A DNA stretch of 64,000 nucleotides from Incurvaria masculella (Eukaryota > Arthropoda > Insecta > Lepidoptera > Incurvariidae). Below, piece by piece: positions 12,557 through 24,720 of the stretch. Each line of letters opens with the position of its first letter. Positions within the stretch are counted from its first letter, which is position 1. The DNA lies in the NCBI GenBank assembly GCA_946894095.1, contig OX335653.1:16931001-16995000 (forward strand), in the 5' to 3' direction. The notes below the pieces were generated by a model. The model saw only the letters and a list, made by a program, of their open reading frames with translations, had not been told where the DNA came from and did not search any database. Both the position numbers and the translations under genes were made by a program.

Positions 12557-12811
12557 GAAATAGCCCTAAGTCGCCTCCAGCGACTGGCACGGAAAGAAAT
12601 CCAGTGGGACCACTGCGTTCTTTGTGAGTACCGGAACCCACGCAGCACGTTCTTCGGACACGTTCGCACATTCCCTTGCGGGCGCGTGTGGGTGCGTTGC
12701 GTCGGCTCCGGTGGCGGCGTGGGCGGGGTTCGTTTCCCTCTTGGGTCCGAATTCAACTTTCTCGATAGAGGACGCCTCTTGTGAAGTTCGATTGCTACAT
12801 TTGGAAGTTTA

Positions 12812-13090
12812 TTGGACTAGCACACGAAAGGTTCCGTACCATCGTACAAATTTAACACAAACAAATCACGTTGTTTGTATTGCATCAATGGGACCGACCC
12901 CCTTTAATTTATTTTTATTTTACCCATTTTTTGTTAAAGCGGCAAAATAAAAACACACTGTGGAAATTTCAGCTGCCTACCTATTTACAGTTCATGAGAT
13001 ACAACCCTGTGACAGACGGACGCCTGGGCGGACAGCGGAGGCTTAGTAATAGGGTTCCGTAGGCATCCTTTGGAAACGGAACCCTAATAA
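12812..13090 (+). repeat. (GTCY)n element, degraded copy
   Basis: Keeps the cacacgaaaggttccgtacc start, agcggcaaaataaaaacaca, a collapsed GGAC array and the agcggaggcttagtaatagg/acggaaccctaa end. Confidence 0.75.
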
Positions 13091-13271
13091 ACAAAAAAAA
13101 GTAGAAAGTGAAATTAAAATGGGTTTCTTTGCGCATAAATACAATTGTATTCATTCATGCGTGTATTATATCAGTAATGTGGACGAAATAAAATCATAAC
13201 TAGTAGACCAGTGAAGTTTCTTTGCGGGTTCTTCTTCACTGAGTTGATCGAATCCGCGGATTGATGACTTA

Positions 13272-13551
13272 GGGCCGAGTGCACGAAAGAACAAAAATCA
13301 AAATCAACGTCAAGGTATGATCAAACACGTCACTTTGTGTGGACAGTATGGAAGGATCTATATGCGGTTCACCAAAAGTGACGTGTTTACTTAGCCCCGA
13401 TTGCCCGTAGAGACGGCTGAGTTAATCAATTTTCAAACACGTCACTTTTAGTGAACCGCATGGAGTTCCTTCCATACTGTCTATACGAAGTGACGTGTTC
13501 AATCATACGTTGACGTTGATTTTATTTTTAGCGCTTTCGTGCACTCGGCCC
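13272..13551. repeat. 280-bp foldback element (two inverted arms)
   Basis: gggccgagtgcacgaaaga at the left is matched by cgctttcgtgcactcggccc at the right, and the arms mirror each other through aaacacgtcactttt and tgacgtgtt. Single arms of the same family occur at 20908-21070, 41656-41820 and 42985-43130. A compound of two inverted insertions of a 160-bp MITE is the simplest reading. Confidence 0.85.
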
Positions 13552-13870
13552 TTGGTGTAGTTTGACTACCAGAAGTTGAATGAATAAATTAAGTTAAACT
13601 ACTTACCCAACTTAAAAGTAAAAGCTATAATCAAATATAGTCGCAGACGTTTTGGAGGGTTTGTTTTGGTGGGAACTGACTTGGCGAACACATTTCAGAA
13701 ACAGATTTGCGCGTGGATAGGGCAAAAACGCCGAGCTAGCTTACACGATTATGTCCGACCCAGTTAAATGCCCACATTACATTTCTTCCTTTTCTCTTCT
13801 GTGAATCTCATTGGGGTAAATTCCTACTAATATTATAAATGTGAAAGATTGTATGTTCGGTGTGGTAGTC

Positions 13871-13965
13871 AATATGTCCATCGCCAATATCTCCATCGCC
13901 ACCATCTGCCTCGCCAATATCTGCATCGCCAACATATGCATCGCCAATATCTCCATCGCCAGCGA
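13871..13965. repeat. Short tandem array of catcgccaatatc units
   Basis: Several copies of a 12-18 bp unit (tccatcgccaatatc and variants). The array leads into the gacggagctgcggccggacc block also found at 41218. Confidence 0.7.
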
Positions 13966-14004
13966 CGGAGCTGCGGCCGGACCGTAGATCCGTCGCCAAC
14001 GACC

Positions 14005-14182
14005 GGAGGCGCAGATGCGTCGCCAAAGTGGGTATGGTGATATGTAAATTAGGTTAGGTTGGGTTAGGTTAGGTTAGGTTATGTTAGGTTAGGTTAACTA
14101 ACTAACCTAAAAACATAACCTTACTTAACCCAACCTAATTTGTATATCACCAAACCCACTTTGGCGACGCATCTGCGCCTCC
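14005..14182. repeat. Inverted repeat around a TTAGG-like array
   Basis: Left arm ggaggcgcagatgcgtcgcc then aaagtgggtatggtgatatg; right arm is its inverse (tatatcaccaaacccacttt, ggcgacgcatctgcgcctcc). Between them 14049-14096 is about ten TTAGG-type pentamers, then an inverted, degraded CCTAA run. A related copy with a short TTAGG run lies at 41060-41330. Confidence 0.8.
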
Positions 14183-15229
14183 AGTTTTTGGCGACGCATA
14201 TGCGTCGGTTCCGTCAAATCGTGTTACTGCAAAGATGCACGCGTTTGGCGCCATTGGCGTCAGATGGCAGAAGTGACAAAGATAGATACATTGCTATTTA
14301 CCGCGAGAGTGAAAGAACCAACAAGACGTTCTACGGTGCTTTGCCCAACCGCCCCATTTATATCACTGTCTACATTACAGCACAAAGCTAGCAGGCTCTC
14401 AAACAAGCACGAAATCACTGGCATGGGATACTAAAGATAGGAACCAATGTCCTCTCACGGAGGGGGGGGAGTGACGTCACGTCACGCTGTGTGCGCGCGC
14501 CGACCCCGCCTGACCCGCACCGCTGCACACTCGTCTGTACCGGGACCACGCTCAGCCGATCGGTGACCATTATCTTTCTCGCTACCTATTTGAACTCGCA
14601 CATCTGAAGTTTCTGCGCCACTCCGACACCCTTGTGTACTAAAATATTTCTAAAAAGAACTGAACTGAACTGAAACTGAACGCGCCGAAGGAAGGGACAT
14701 TGGGGAACGAGTGACATTTCGTAAGATTCTGGAAATTTACCAAATGCTAACAGTCCACTTGGCCGAATAACACGTCGTTTGACAGCATTGCACGAAATTT
14801 AATCACTCACTTGCCTGTTCACCGGGTCAGTTAATTTACTATGGTTAACCTGGACATGTATTGCTTATTTCACACTGCCATGACATTAGACCAATACATC
14901 ACATTCCCAAAGGTTCCATGCTAAGACCTCCCCTTATTTGAGAAGATATGTATAGCTAACGTCATGCAACGTCCAACATTCGCCGAAAACTGCTTATTTT
15001 CCCTGTATTCTGTCACAACTAGAACTGGTTACTAGGCAATAAACTAAGCTTGATTTTTGCCTGAAAACTTTAAATTGTAACTGTAAATTAAGTAATGTAA
15101 CGAATTCGCTCATTCCTTATGTTCTCTAGTTCCAACGACATTAGAACACCTAAGAGCTGCACGGACGCAATTTAGTGCAACAAGCGCGGCGAACTCGATT
15201 CTGTACAAGTGGACAGTCCAATGGGTCAA

Positions 15230-15480
15230 TGGGTGGCTCGACCTGAGCACATCTGCTGTACCCACAGAAGATAAAAGAACGGAGAAGTGTCGTTTGGTCG
15301 TTACTCGAGACTCCGCCGTATGGTCAAATTGGGAATAAAATCGTACGGGAATCCGGCCGCGCGTCGCGTGCCACACAGTCCAAAAGTCGCCAAAGCGCGC
15401 GAATGTGCTCCCGAAATGCGCGAAAGTCTGTTCCCACCCACACAAACCCTCCAATACATCTGCGACTAGGTTTCCGTGTG
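15230..15480. repeat. Unclassified dispersed repeat
   Basis: Blocks such as ctccgccgtatgg, cgcgtcgcgtgccacacagt and gaatgtgctcccg recur with changes at 19190-19300, 21400-21600 and 40260-40430. No terminal structure could be fixed. The open frame across it is probably not a gene. Confidence 0.5.
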
Positions 15481-16085
15481 GTATATACGTTTCAGTTGGG
15501 TTCGTAGTAAAATTGGAGACAGCAGGTCTCATTGTAGGCTTTCCAGATGACACATTTCTTCCCTTTTTGATCTGAGGCTGTACCCGACTGTACCGTTTCT
15601 TAAATATCCATTGGTTTGCTTCATTTTCCATTACTTTTAATATATAATTAAACGCTGATGTCACACCGTCATCGCTCGGCTTTTAGTCCGAGAAATCTGA
15701 AAATGAGTCTAGAAATAGACGCCCTATATGTCACCTCGAATTGAGGCCATCATTCCGAGTCGCCCAGCATCATAAAACGTATTTAGAGAAGCGCATCTAC
15801 TACATAGGTGCCTACTTTATGTTGACTTACGCTTGTTTACAACACTTGCATAATCTATACTAAAATAATAAAGCTGATGAGGCAGTACCAGTCAGAATTG
15901 AAAAAAACATTTTGCATTCCTTAACCCCATTCTTGAAAACGAAGTAATAGCGCGGGCAGGCGATGCGACGTCTGGGTCGAGGGCATATTTAACCGGGCTC
16001 CGCTCGGATGATTGTCCAAAACTAAATTGATCCGACGCACCACTTTCTTTCACTTTCTGAGTTAGATAAGTGAATTTAGTCACGT

Positions 16086-16330
16086 GTTCCATGGTTCGGA
16101 ATCCATGTAAAAGTGCCCCTTCCTCTACTAGGTGGTAGGGTAGCACCGGGTTGGTATCATCGCATTGGACGAAAAGATGGTCAGAGCGGCGATGAAAAAC
16201 TATCCGTGTGTTGTTCATTGTAGCCGTGCTCATAAAGGGAAGGTCTGGCATGACTTCCTTCGGGAGTGCGGTGTGTTGGGTTAATATGATGACGGTGGCT
16301 TTGTCCATGAGTTGCATACAAAAAAATCTT
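16086..16330 (+). repeat. SINE copy (body)
   Basis: Contains ggttcggaatccatg, ctactaggtggtaggg, catcgcattggacgaaaaga and ataaagggaaggtctggcat in SINE order; the far end is degraded. Confidence 0.7.
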
Positions 16331-16508
16331 TCTCTCTCGTCCACAATACTATCTATCGTCTTTACTCAACCTATTCAAGATCAACCTATTCACGTTCTTT
16401 GCCTTCGTGATGACTCTCGGTCAACCCCCTGGTTTTGACGTGTAAAATTAAATTGCCTTCGTGTTGGTTCTCGACCAACCTTTTATTCCGGGAGGTCACG
16501 AAATGTTT

Positions 16509-17019
16509 GGTCACGATAAGGTAAATGGCTGAATCTGGGTTCACATGTTAGAGACCATTCCTCTGATGCTAAATATGTCGGTCTGCCTGTGCCAAGTGGT
16601 TGCGTTATCTAGATTGGCTATATTAATAATTTGTGGGTATGTACCTGCTGTTGAATATACTGATTGTCTAGAAACATTGATACCAATTAATTATACAACA
16701 ATAACCAGTCGATTTTTTAATTAAATACTTAAATATACCTAAAGTTATATCTGTAACCTAAATCGCCTATAACTACGAAATGCAACCAAAGATTTGTTAA
16801 GTTTTGGTATTGCTAAGCAAGTATTTACTGATACTTTTATGCTTCGTTATTTGCACCAATTTACCTTATCATATATATTTTTAGTCACCATAACTACATT
16901 TTCAGGCGCCTTATCTAGGTAACGCAACCACTTGGCACAGGCAGACCAACACATTTAGCTTCAGAGGGTTGGTCTTTATCCTGTGAACCCAGTTTCAGCC
17001 ATTTACGTTATCGTTACCA
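16509..17019. repeat. About 510-bp foldback element, 110-bp arms
   Basis: Arm 16509-16620 (ggtcacgataaggtaaatgg, gtgccaagtggttgcgttat) is repeated inverted at 16908-17019 (ataacgcaaccacttggca-type order). The spacer is AT-rich. A lone arm lies at 23627-23750. Confidence 0.8.
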
Positions 17020-17519
17020 TTTTTGTCGCCACCTCCTACTCTATTTAGGCGATTGTGCATTCGTGATGATTCTCGGTCGACGCCCAGGCTTTGTTTACCA
17101 AAACAATATCTGTCTCTTCCATAATACTATCGTCTTTATACAATATAACTTTAATCAAATCGATGACGAATATTTGCGTGCCAGTGTCTTATTGGCGGTC
17201 TGTTCACACTTCTTCCTTCGACCCAACTATTTGCTTTGGCAAGCCGAGATGGAGTGCTCAGAATACTTTGAAGTTAATTGCGACCTCATTAATCGTCATA
17301 AGTCAAGACAACAACCGCATCGTTCAAGCGGTCGTGACACTAAACCTTTTAAGTAGACAATCATTTCTGTAGAAAATTACCTGATACGTAGACGTTAGGT
17401 TCTTCCATCACACGATGACTTACCTATTGTTGCGATGTTTTTGAATTATTAGACTGGGAATCACATTTCGATCGATAACGTTCCACCTTAAAAAAATTAA
17501 AGTTGAGAATTTTTCTTAG

Positions 17520-17992
17520 TCCTAACTTAACTCAACTCCCCATACAAACGTGGAAAGAAGATCACGCCCATATTTCTTGTTAGGCATCCAAAATTTTGCT
17601 CAAATTAGCTTCATCGAACTAGATGTCTGATGACTGTTGGCATTGTGAAATTGTGTTAGGTTTCTAAGTTATAAGGTCCGAAAGTTCGAATTGTTCGCGC
17701 GATTTATACAATAACTTTGGAAGTGGATTACTCAATGATAAAATAAAAACATCTTAAAAAGATTAGTCATCAGACATAGCTTGTTTCATGAAGATTTATA
17801 ATCACATTGATTTTTGTGAGATCAAATCAAATACTAAGCGCATTGTCTGCTTTGTGAACATGTTGCATCCTCCTCATAACGGAGCCTGTTTTTTTCTTTG
17901 AAACAGAGAAGGTCGCAGAGCGCAATAGCACGGCTTTGCACCGTGCCCGCGAATGAGTTAGTCCCGCCGGGAAGGGCCATCTTAATAAATGT
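17520..17992 (+). repeat. TTAA MITE family, old copy
   Basis: Matches the 550-bp family (see 49001) from ctcaactccccatacaaacg to gggaagggccatcttaa, with more substitutions and a shortened centre. Confidence 0.75.
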
Positions 17993-18782
17993 CATCCTTT
18001 CGGGCTAGATTATGTTGGGCGAATGCTAAGCACGATGACAGAATACAACTAAATACATGCATACAATCAGGTCACTTCCCCGCAGGAGTAGGCACAATGA
18101 TAGATGATCAGAGCTTACTTCTTTCGCTTCCTCTACCAAAACCTTAAACAACGAAACTATGTTTGACTTTTCCCGAAGTTGGTTGGTTCATTGGTTGCTT
18201 TTCAATAGCATGGAATTTATTTGTAATATTCAATTCGTAGAGGTGCAATCAATACATAATGCGTGGATCCATATCGCAACTTTACTCTCATATGACATCT
18301 AAATCTCTATTATTCTGCTCATTACGAAGGGAAATTGTGTCACTTTACTGACCTCGGCCATTCTCACTATCAACATAAATCACTCTAGCGTAAAACGTTA
18401 TATTACCATTTAACTGAACCATATTTTTTATAGTAAAAATACTTTTTGCCGTAATAGCAGCCCGCGCGGTTCCGCTCGGCGAAACGATCGGTTTTCCGCC
18501 GACTTCTCTGACTTTTAGACCCACTACTCCCCCTGAGGTAATTTAGCGTGATGGTAAGTACCCTCAAGTTTATGGGTACATTCAGGCTGTTCAAACAGCA
18601 TCGGAATCGGTTCAGTGATTTTCTAGCTATTAGCGGACTTGATAAGAGTCAGTGTGCTATTTCTATGTGCAAGTAATCATTTATAAATATAATCTGGAAA
18701 TATTTCGTTACATTATTATATCTATATTTTTGTATACACATAAACAACAACATTTAAGAAACCTTTCCGTTGCATATTTGAG

Positions 18783-19135
18783 CGGCTCGTAGCCTAGTGG
18801 CGCGGGGACTGGCCTAGCGTACCAGAGGCCCGGGTTCAATACCAACATGCACAACTGTCTTTCTCTTTCCGAGATGGTTCGGAATCCATGTAAAACTGTA
18901 GGTCCCCTTCCCCTACTAGGTGGTAGGGTTTAGGCCCGCCCGGGTTGGTACCATCGCATTGGATGAAAAGATGGTCGAAGCGGCAATGAAAAATTGTCCG
19001 CGTTTTCCAGCCGTGCTCATAAAGGGAAGGTCCTGGCATTGCACCTAATTCCTTCGGGAATGTGGTGTATTGGGCTAATATGATAACGGTAGTTGTGTGG
19101 TATTAGCCATCCATGTCAGGTCGCATAAAAAAAAA
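18783..19135 (+). mobile_element. Full-length tRNA-derived SINE
   Basis: The head has a pol III A box tagcctagtgg (18790-18800) and B box ggttcaatacc (18833-18843) at the spacing of a tRNA gene. The body follows: gttcggaatccatg, ccctactaggtggtaggg, accatcgcattggatgaaaa, gctcataaagggaaggtcct, ccttcgggaatgtggtgtat, tggtattagccatccatg, then an A-run at 19127. About 350 bp. It is the best copy of the most frequent repeat in the window and defines the others. It is not a functional tRNA gene. Confidence 0.88.
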
Positions 19136-19769
19136 TATTTCAACCTCAGATAAATATAAGAAGGAGATGTGCATACTGAGCACATTCGTAAGCGTTTGCG
19201 ATGTTTGGACTGTATGGCACACGACGCGCGACCGGCTTCCCATGCGATTGTATGGAGATTACGTCCATATGGCGGTAACGCCCACAGGCCACTTTTCCTT
19301 ACGTTTTTCTTCTGTGGTTTCAATCAGTGCTCTGAAAGCAAATGCCGTCCTGTTATTTTTTCCCGAAACGTCGCATTTTCCCGAAACGGAAGTTCAACAA
19401 CCACCGTTTGATTGTTAAAGCTGCAGGTGTATCCTAGCGTCCATCAGGGGCAGGCCTCTTTCGCTAAATTGTATCATTGTCAGTTAATAGCAGAGGCCGT
19501 CGCATTGTGGTGTAGTTAGCCGTGCGCCGCAGCTAACTGCCGCTCACTCCGTGATTAGCGGTTAATGGGCAGGGCCGTGGTGCCCACAATGCAGCCTACG
19601 AATTAGCGGGAACTATTTGCCCATAAACTGTGCAGTAAATATATGAGTAGAACAAAGCACCCGATGAGCGTATCACGTTTCAAGCGACAAAGAGGTGTGC
19701 CAATAAATAGGCCATAGATCGATATGATCACTGCTCTGCAGTACCCGTGGCCTTCTTTTTTATGTTTCT

Positions 19770-19965
19770 GGACATGGATTACTGGCTACCACATCCACCG
19801 TAATGATATTAGCCCAAAACATCGCATTCCCGAAGGAACTAGGCCACAAATAAAACGGACAATTTTTCATTTCCGTTTCGACCATCTTTTCATCTAATGG
19901 ATTTGGTATAAACCCTGGCTGGCCTAACCCTGGTAGCTAGCTAGTAGGGGAAGGAGCACATATGG
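19770..19965 (-). repeat. SINE copy (body), minus strand
   Basis: Reverse-strand reading keeps the ccttcgggaatgcgatgttt, gggctaatatcattacgg and final wtggat segments. Confidence 0.65.
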
Positions 19966-20169
19966 CCAGCTGGCATTGTTATTGCAGCCACTGTGAAAGT
20001 TCTAAAGACCATGGGCGTCGCCGGGCAGCTCTGCGATTTTAGCTCTTTGAAGATTTTTATCTTCCCTGAATCTACAATCAAAGGAGTACTAACGTTTGGT
20101 AGTCCAGTACTGAACTCTCTGCCTAGCCTACCCTTTCTAAAGGAACCATCGAGTACCTGTATGTATGTT

Positions 20170-20682
20170 AAGGTGGGCCTTTCCGCTCAACTCCCCATAC
20201 AAACGTGGAAAGAAGATCATGCGTATATGTCTTGTCAGAGATCCAAAATTTTACTCAAAACTGCTTCATTTGATCGAACAAGATGTCTGATGACCATTTT
20301 CATTATAAAATAATGTTCGGTTTCCAAGTTATAAGGTCCGAAAGATCGATTTTTTCGCGCGTTTTTTACAATAGCTTTGGAGGTGGATTCATCAGACCAA
20401 GCTAGGTTTCATGAAGTTTTATAATCAATTTGGTTTTTGTTTGATATTTTACTGCAGCGGTCGTGATTTACTTTTAGCTATAAGCCGTTTTGTAATTAAA
20501 ATGTTTGTAAATCTTACCAAATCAAACACCCATACGCATTGTCTGCATTGTGGGCATTTGCATCCTCCTCATCACGGAGCCTGTCTTTTTCTTTAACACA
20601 GAGAATGTCCCAGAGCGCAATAGCACGATTTTCTGTCGTGCCCACGAATTCGTTAGTCTCGCCGGGAAGGGCCACCTTAATA
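20170..20682 (+). repeat. TTAA MITE family, diverged copy
   Basis: aaggtgggcctttccgctca at the left and gggaagggccaccttaa at the right, with the family's internal order (gaagatca, tgtctgatgacca, taaggtccgaaag, cacggagcctgtc). Confidence 0.8.
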
Positions 20683-20907
20683 TGTATGCGGTTCCATTAA
20701 GTGCAGTGTGAAGGGAATGCGCAGCGGATGTTTAGCGATTAGACGCGCGCGCGCAACGGACGGTAGTCCGCTTCACAGTTCGCGGGCCAATTAGTTCAGC
20801 ACGTTCAGAACTGTACGCCTGCACAGGTCGTGAGCCCACTTGTGCGGAATACCACCGCACCGCGGGACACCCCGATAGAACTCATTTACGGTAATCTTGT
20901 ACCTTAA

Positions 20908-21070
20908 GGGCCGAGTGCACGAAAGAACAAAAAATAAAAATCAACGTCAACGTCTGATTAAACAGGTCACTTTCTATGGACTGTATGGAAGGAACTCCAT
21001 GCGGTTCACTAAAAGTGACGTGTTTGAACATTGATCAACTCAGCCATCTCTTCGTGCAATCGGGGCTTAG
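20908..21070 (+). repeat. Single arm of the foldback MITE at 13272
   Basis: Runs from gggccgagtgcacgaaagaa to cgtgcaatcggggctta. Its two ends share TGCACGAA as short inverted termini, showing that one arm is a complete MITE. Confidence 0.75.
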
Positions 21071-22771
21071 ACCAGCGATAGGCTGAACACTCTCTTCATA
21101 ACAAGCCGACTTCGAGAGGGCAGCCGAAACGTAAACTAGTAGCGTAATGCATGCTGCGTGTAAACCCATGTGTGAACCTTTCTTTACCGTCAATATAATT
21201 CTAGTAGACATTCGGCTTCGCTCGCGTCAAATTGCAGTGGATTCCACCCCGACTTTTCTCATATTCGATCCCAGTGATCACCCCTTAGGTAATTTCGCGT
21301 GACGGTAAGTACTCATAAATTGATGGCAAGAATCAACCTACATATACGTAGATACAGATCACAGAAGAGGAAAGGAAAGAGAAGTTTTATATGGTCTTTA
21401 TTCGCGACGACGCCGCCGTATGGACAAATTGTACATATAATCGTATTGGGAGCCAGCCGTCCGTCGTGTGCCATGCAGTCCAAACGTAGCCACCGCGCGC
21501 AAATGTGTTCCCGATATAGTTCAGTTCCCATCGACTACGTTTACGTGTACATTGTGTTGGTAATTTTAGAAAATTTGAGACAGCTGGTCTCAAAATAGGC
21601 ACTCTCCATGGCACATCTCCTTCTTATTTTGATCTGAGATAGTGATTAAACTTTGAGTAAGAGTGAGGGATGCATTTCTGGTTAAAAAAAAACCAAAAGT
21701 ATTATAATTTACATCTGTGATCGTACAGTATGGCGTTCTATCATCTCTGCTTACCCCTCCGGGGAAACGGCGTTGTGTCATGGAGTTACGGACGTTAACA
21801 ATCAAACATATGAACAGTGGAAAGATAAAAAAATCAAAGTTTCTTTTACTCTATGTGACAGAATGAGATCTCCAATTTGTCTCCATTTCCGGTGTACCGG
21901 TTTCAAAGTTTATTTATTAAATCAGCAGTCATATGGTAGTAAATACACTTGAAATTGACATTTACAATGTTCATGGTTAAAATACATTGCGTCTGACAAC
22001 ACAAAGGAGCAGTAAATCGAGGTTTAGATCGTAATAAATAATCTTAATGAATTAATTCAAACAACATAATTACAAATTGCCAAAGTTAAAGGTAATTAAA
22101 ATTGTAGTAAACGCATTCCGAAAATATTCCAGTTCTTATGCATACAACACAACCATGCCGCGAATGCCAATAAATCTGACTGCACGATTCGCATAGTCGG
22201 CGCAGAGCGACACTCGCGTCTCGGCAACTCGCGGCGAACGAGGAAATAGCGGAAAAAGTTGCAGCCTCGCGGATTGTGCAATGGGAAGTGCTAATGTGTC
22301 CGGCGCGGCGTGGTGTGGCGCCTCGCCAGCGTTTTATTTAGACGTATGTCCGTCTCGCTGTCCGTCTGCACGCCTTCTCGATATCTTGGATACGCCGACC
22401 TTTTCATGGACCGCTTCTTGGGTGCGGACATTTTATTTTTCTACGCCTGCCTTTATGATAATGTCGGTGTTGTATTGACTTCAAAGTTCGTCAATTTCCA
22501 ACGTCTTTTGTTTTGCAAATCTATTCATTTGCTTAGATATTCTTAAATGTCTGTTTTGTCGTGCCTTTTCACTTACGTGCGATGTGGCAGTGTTACAGTT
22601 AAAAGTTTGGTCATTAGTTTTGAAACTGCATCTCCCGAACTCAAGTCATGCTTCTTAGTTAAAATATCTATGTTCTTAGAAGATTTTACTTTTGTATCAG
22701 TTATTATTTTTACATTGACTACCCATTTCAGTAGTTAGTTAGGAAGGTATTTCCCAGTATCTACTGGCGTC

Positions 22772-23225
22772 TTTGGACTCAATACAGCACCGAGGGTCCG
22801 TCTTGTTGGTAACTCACAACTCACAGTTGGCGGAGTCCCTGAGCCATAGACGGTTTGTAGGGCCGCTTAGTCTGCTCTGCAGGTACTATTATGACCGTTG
22901 CTCTGCGGAATATGCATACCTTATTCGTCCCAATCCGAACTATAACCGGAGCACCCAACGTAGAGAATCAGAACACCCCCTTGTGGTTGACATTAGGCTT
23001 TTGAGAACGAACTGTCTGCCGGTTGGTGTCTTTCCTCAAACCTACATATAATCTGGGTGTCTTCAAACGTATTTTAAACAAGCTCGATAGCTCAGCAATA
23101 GTCCGCAAATCCGTTAATATTATACCTCGCTAAGCGTGGTTTCACAAGGTGAGGTGGTTTTGACTTTTCTAAGTACCTGTGATCGCTTAGCACAGACACC
23201 CATACCGGATTTTTCATATAAAACT
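22772..23225 (+). mobile_element. Non-LTR retrotransposon 3' fragment
   Basis: A 92-codon frame resembles the C-terminal tail of lepidopteran LINE polyproteins ([40 protein letters not shown]), followed by the same 3' tail as at 195 and 3830. No catalytic RT motif is present. Confidence 0.7.
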
Positions 23226-23626
23226 ACAACCCCAAACCTGTGAAATTATTATCCTAGTCGAATGTCGCGACCTACTCCAAAAGAAAATTATTTCGGGCAC
23301 CTTTCGTGCGATCCAAATTTACAAAACTCCTGCCTTGAAAAAATCTACGTAAACAACTTCGATGTCGTCGAAACGCGCGACGTTAAGATTTCAGTACGCT
23401 CGTAGAGGATTTTCATTGTAAGTTACGACGACACTCTTAACAATAAATATTTCTTCAGTGCATATCGATGTTTATCGTCCGAATCGGAAGCGTGGTTTTG
23501 GAAGATCGTCATACCCATCGAAGATCTTAGATGAAAAAGGAAAAAGAAGAATTCTTTTTCATCTAAGTCGAAGATAAAGGAAGGAGAAGTGGGCGTTACC
23601 CGTGTCAAAGAATATATACGCTGCGC

Positions 23627-23750
23627 TAGTCACGATAAGGTAAATTACCGAATGTGGGTGCACAAGTCAGTGACCAACCCTCTCATGCTAAATATGTTGG
23701 TCTGCCTGCGCCAAGTGGTTGCGTTAGCTAAACTGGCTATACAAAATTGA
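23627..23750 (+). repeat. Lone arm of the foldback element at 16509
   Basis: gtcacgataaggtaaatta, gctaaatatgttggtctgcc and gccaagtggttgcgttagct match arm 1 of that element. Confidence 0.75.
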
Positions 23751-24603
23751 TGTTGGTATGTGCCAGCTGATGAATATACTGGTTGGCTGGACATATTGAT
23801 ACCTTAATTTGAGTTTCAGCGACATCTACATTCGAAGCATAGTAATCGGATTTTGCAAAAGTTTTTGGTCTGAACATTCGTCCAAAGCTTCGCTCGTCGT
23901 CATTTATCTGTCAAAATTTTGACTTATAACTACCATTTGCCAACTAAGACCACAAATCAAACGTCAAACCAACTCCTATTAAATCCGCTAGAGACGCTGC
24001 TCAAACAAAACTCGTAAACTACCGGTCTTCTCGCGAAAGTCCGTCTCGAACACACTCCTGTATTTTTTTCGTTCATATAAAATTCAAGTCGCATAGCAAC
24101 CATGTCATGGGCTGTATTCGAGAGTCTAAAGACCGTTGAACTGAATGCCACCCACCTCTAAGTCGAAGAATCCTCCACAGCTTTGTCAACAAATTCCCTG
24201 TCACACATCACAGAGCGTCGACACCTCAGATACAGTGTGCTCGACACGGGTGCTTCCACGATTCATCACCCGATTTATCTGGCAATTTGTGTGTTCGTCC
24301 GAACGAACATGACAAGTTGCTTCGCATTTTACGTCATTCCTCTTGCCATTTATTATTTCAAATTTCGCCAAATGGTCCGGGGCAGCGGCCTAATATACGT
24401 GGCTCTTAGGAGAGCCTTGGACTACTGCCAACTGTTCTATTTTTTGGTACATTTCCCGAAGCTTGGAGTCTAGTCATCTCTCTCTACAGGCCTGATATCG
24501 CTGGATTTGATTTTCTACACGGACATCCAGTATCGATTATAAGCTTTCTTCGTGATATTTTGTTCTATCATATTATGTCAATGTTGTTTTCCTTTGTCCG
24601 CAG

Positions 24604-24720
24604 TTCAACTTCGTGGGTCGAATTCTAGGCCCCAGAGGTATGACAGCCAAGCAGTTAGAGCAAGAAACAGGCTGCAAAATAATGGTCAGAGGCAAAGGCT
24701 CAATGAGGGACAAAAAGAAG
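24604..24720 (+). CDS. how: how exon: first KH-domain exon in the window
   Basis: Acceptor ttgtccgcag, donor gtaaatcg; 39 codons, phase 0 at both ends. It encodes the GXXG loop (GPRG) and the following helix and strand of the KH fold, ending in MRDKKK, the usual exon boundary in this family. Confidence 0.95.

Larger units (their letters stand above)
1..24603. other. Repeat-filled DNA without recognised exons (probable how intron or upstream region)
   Basis: No stretch here reads as a convincing host exon on either strand. Short open frames are repeat-derived or chance. The content is overlapping old mobile elements, itemised separately: SINE copies, LINE 3' tails, several foldback MITEs and (GTCY)n elements. 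Because the next gene begins inside its KH domain, all or part of this is probably intronic to how. Confidence 0.6.

Noticed and set aside
15110..15664. 184-codon open frame on the minus strand
   Set aside because: It crosses dispersed repeat blocks that recur elsewhere with frame breaks, and no known domain is seen.
18783..18850. tRNA gene
   Set aside because: A and B boxes are present, but the sequence runs into a SINE body and no proper acceptor stem closes.
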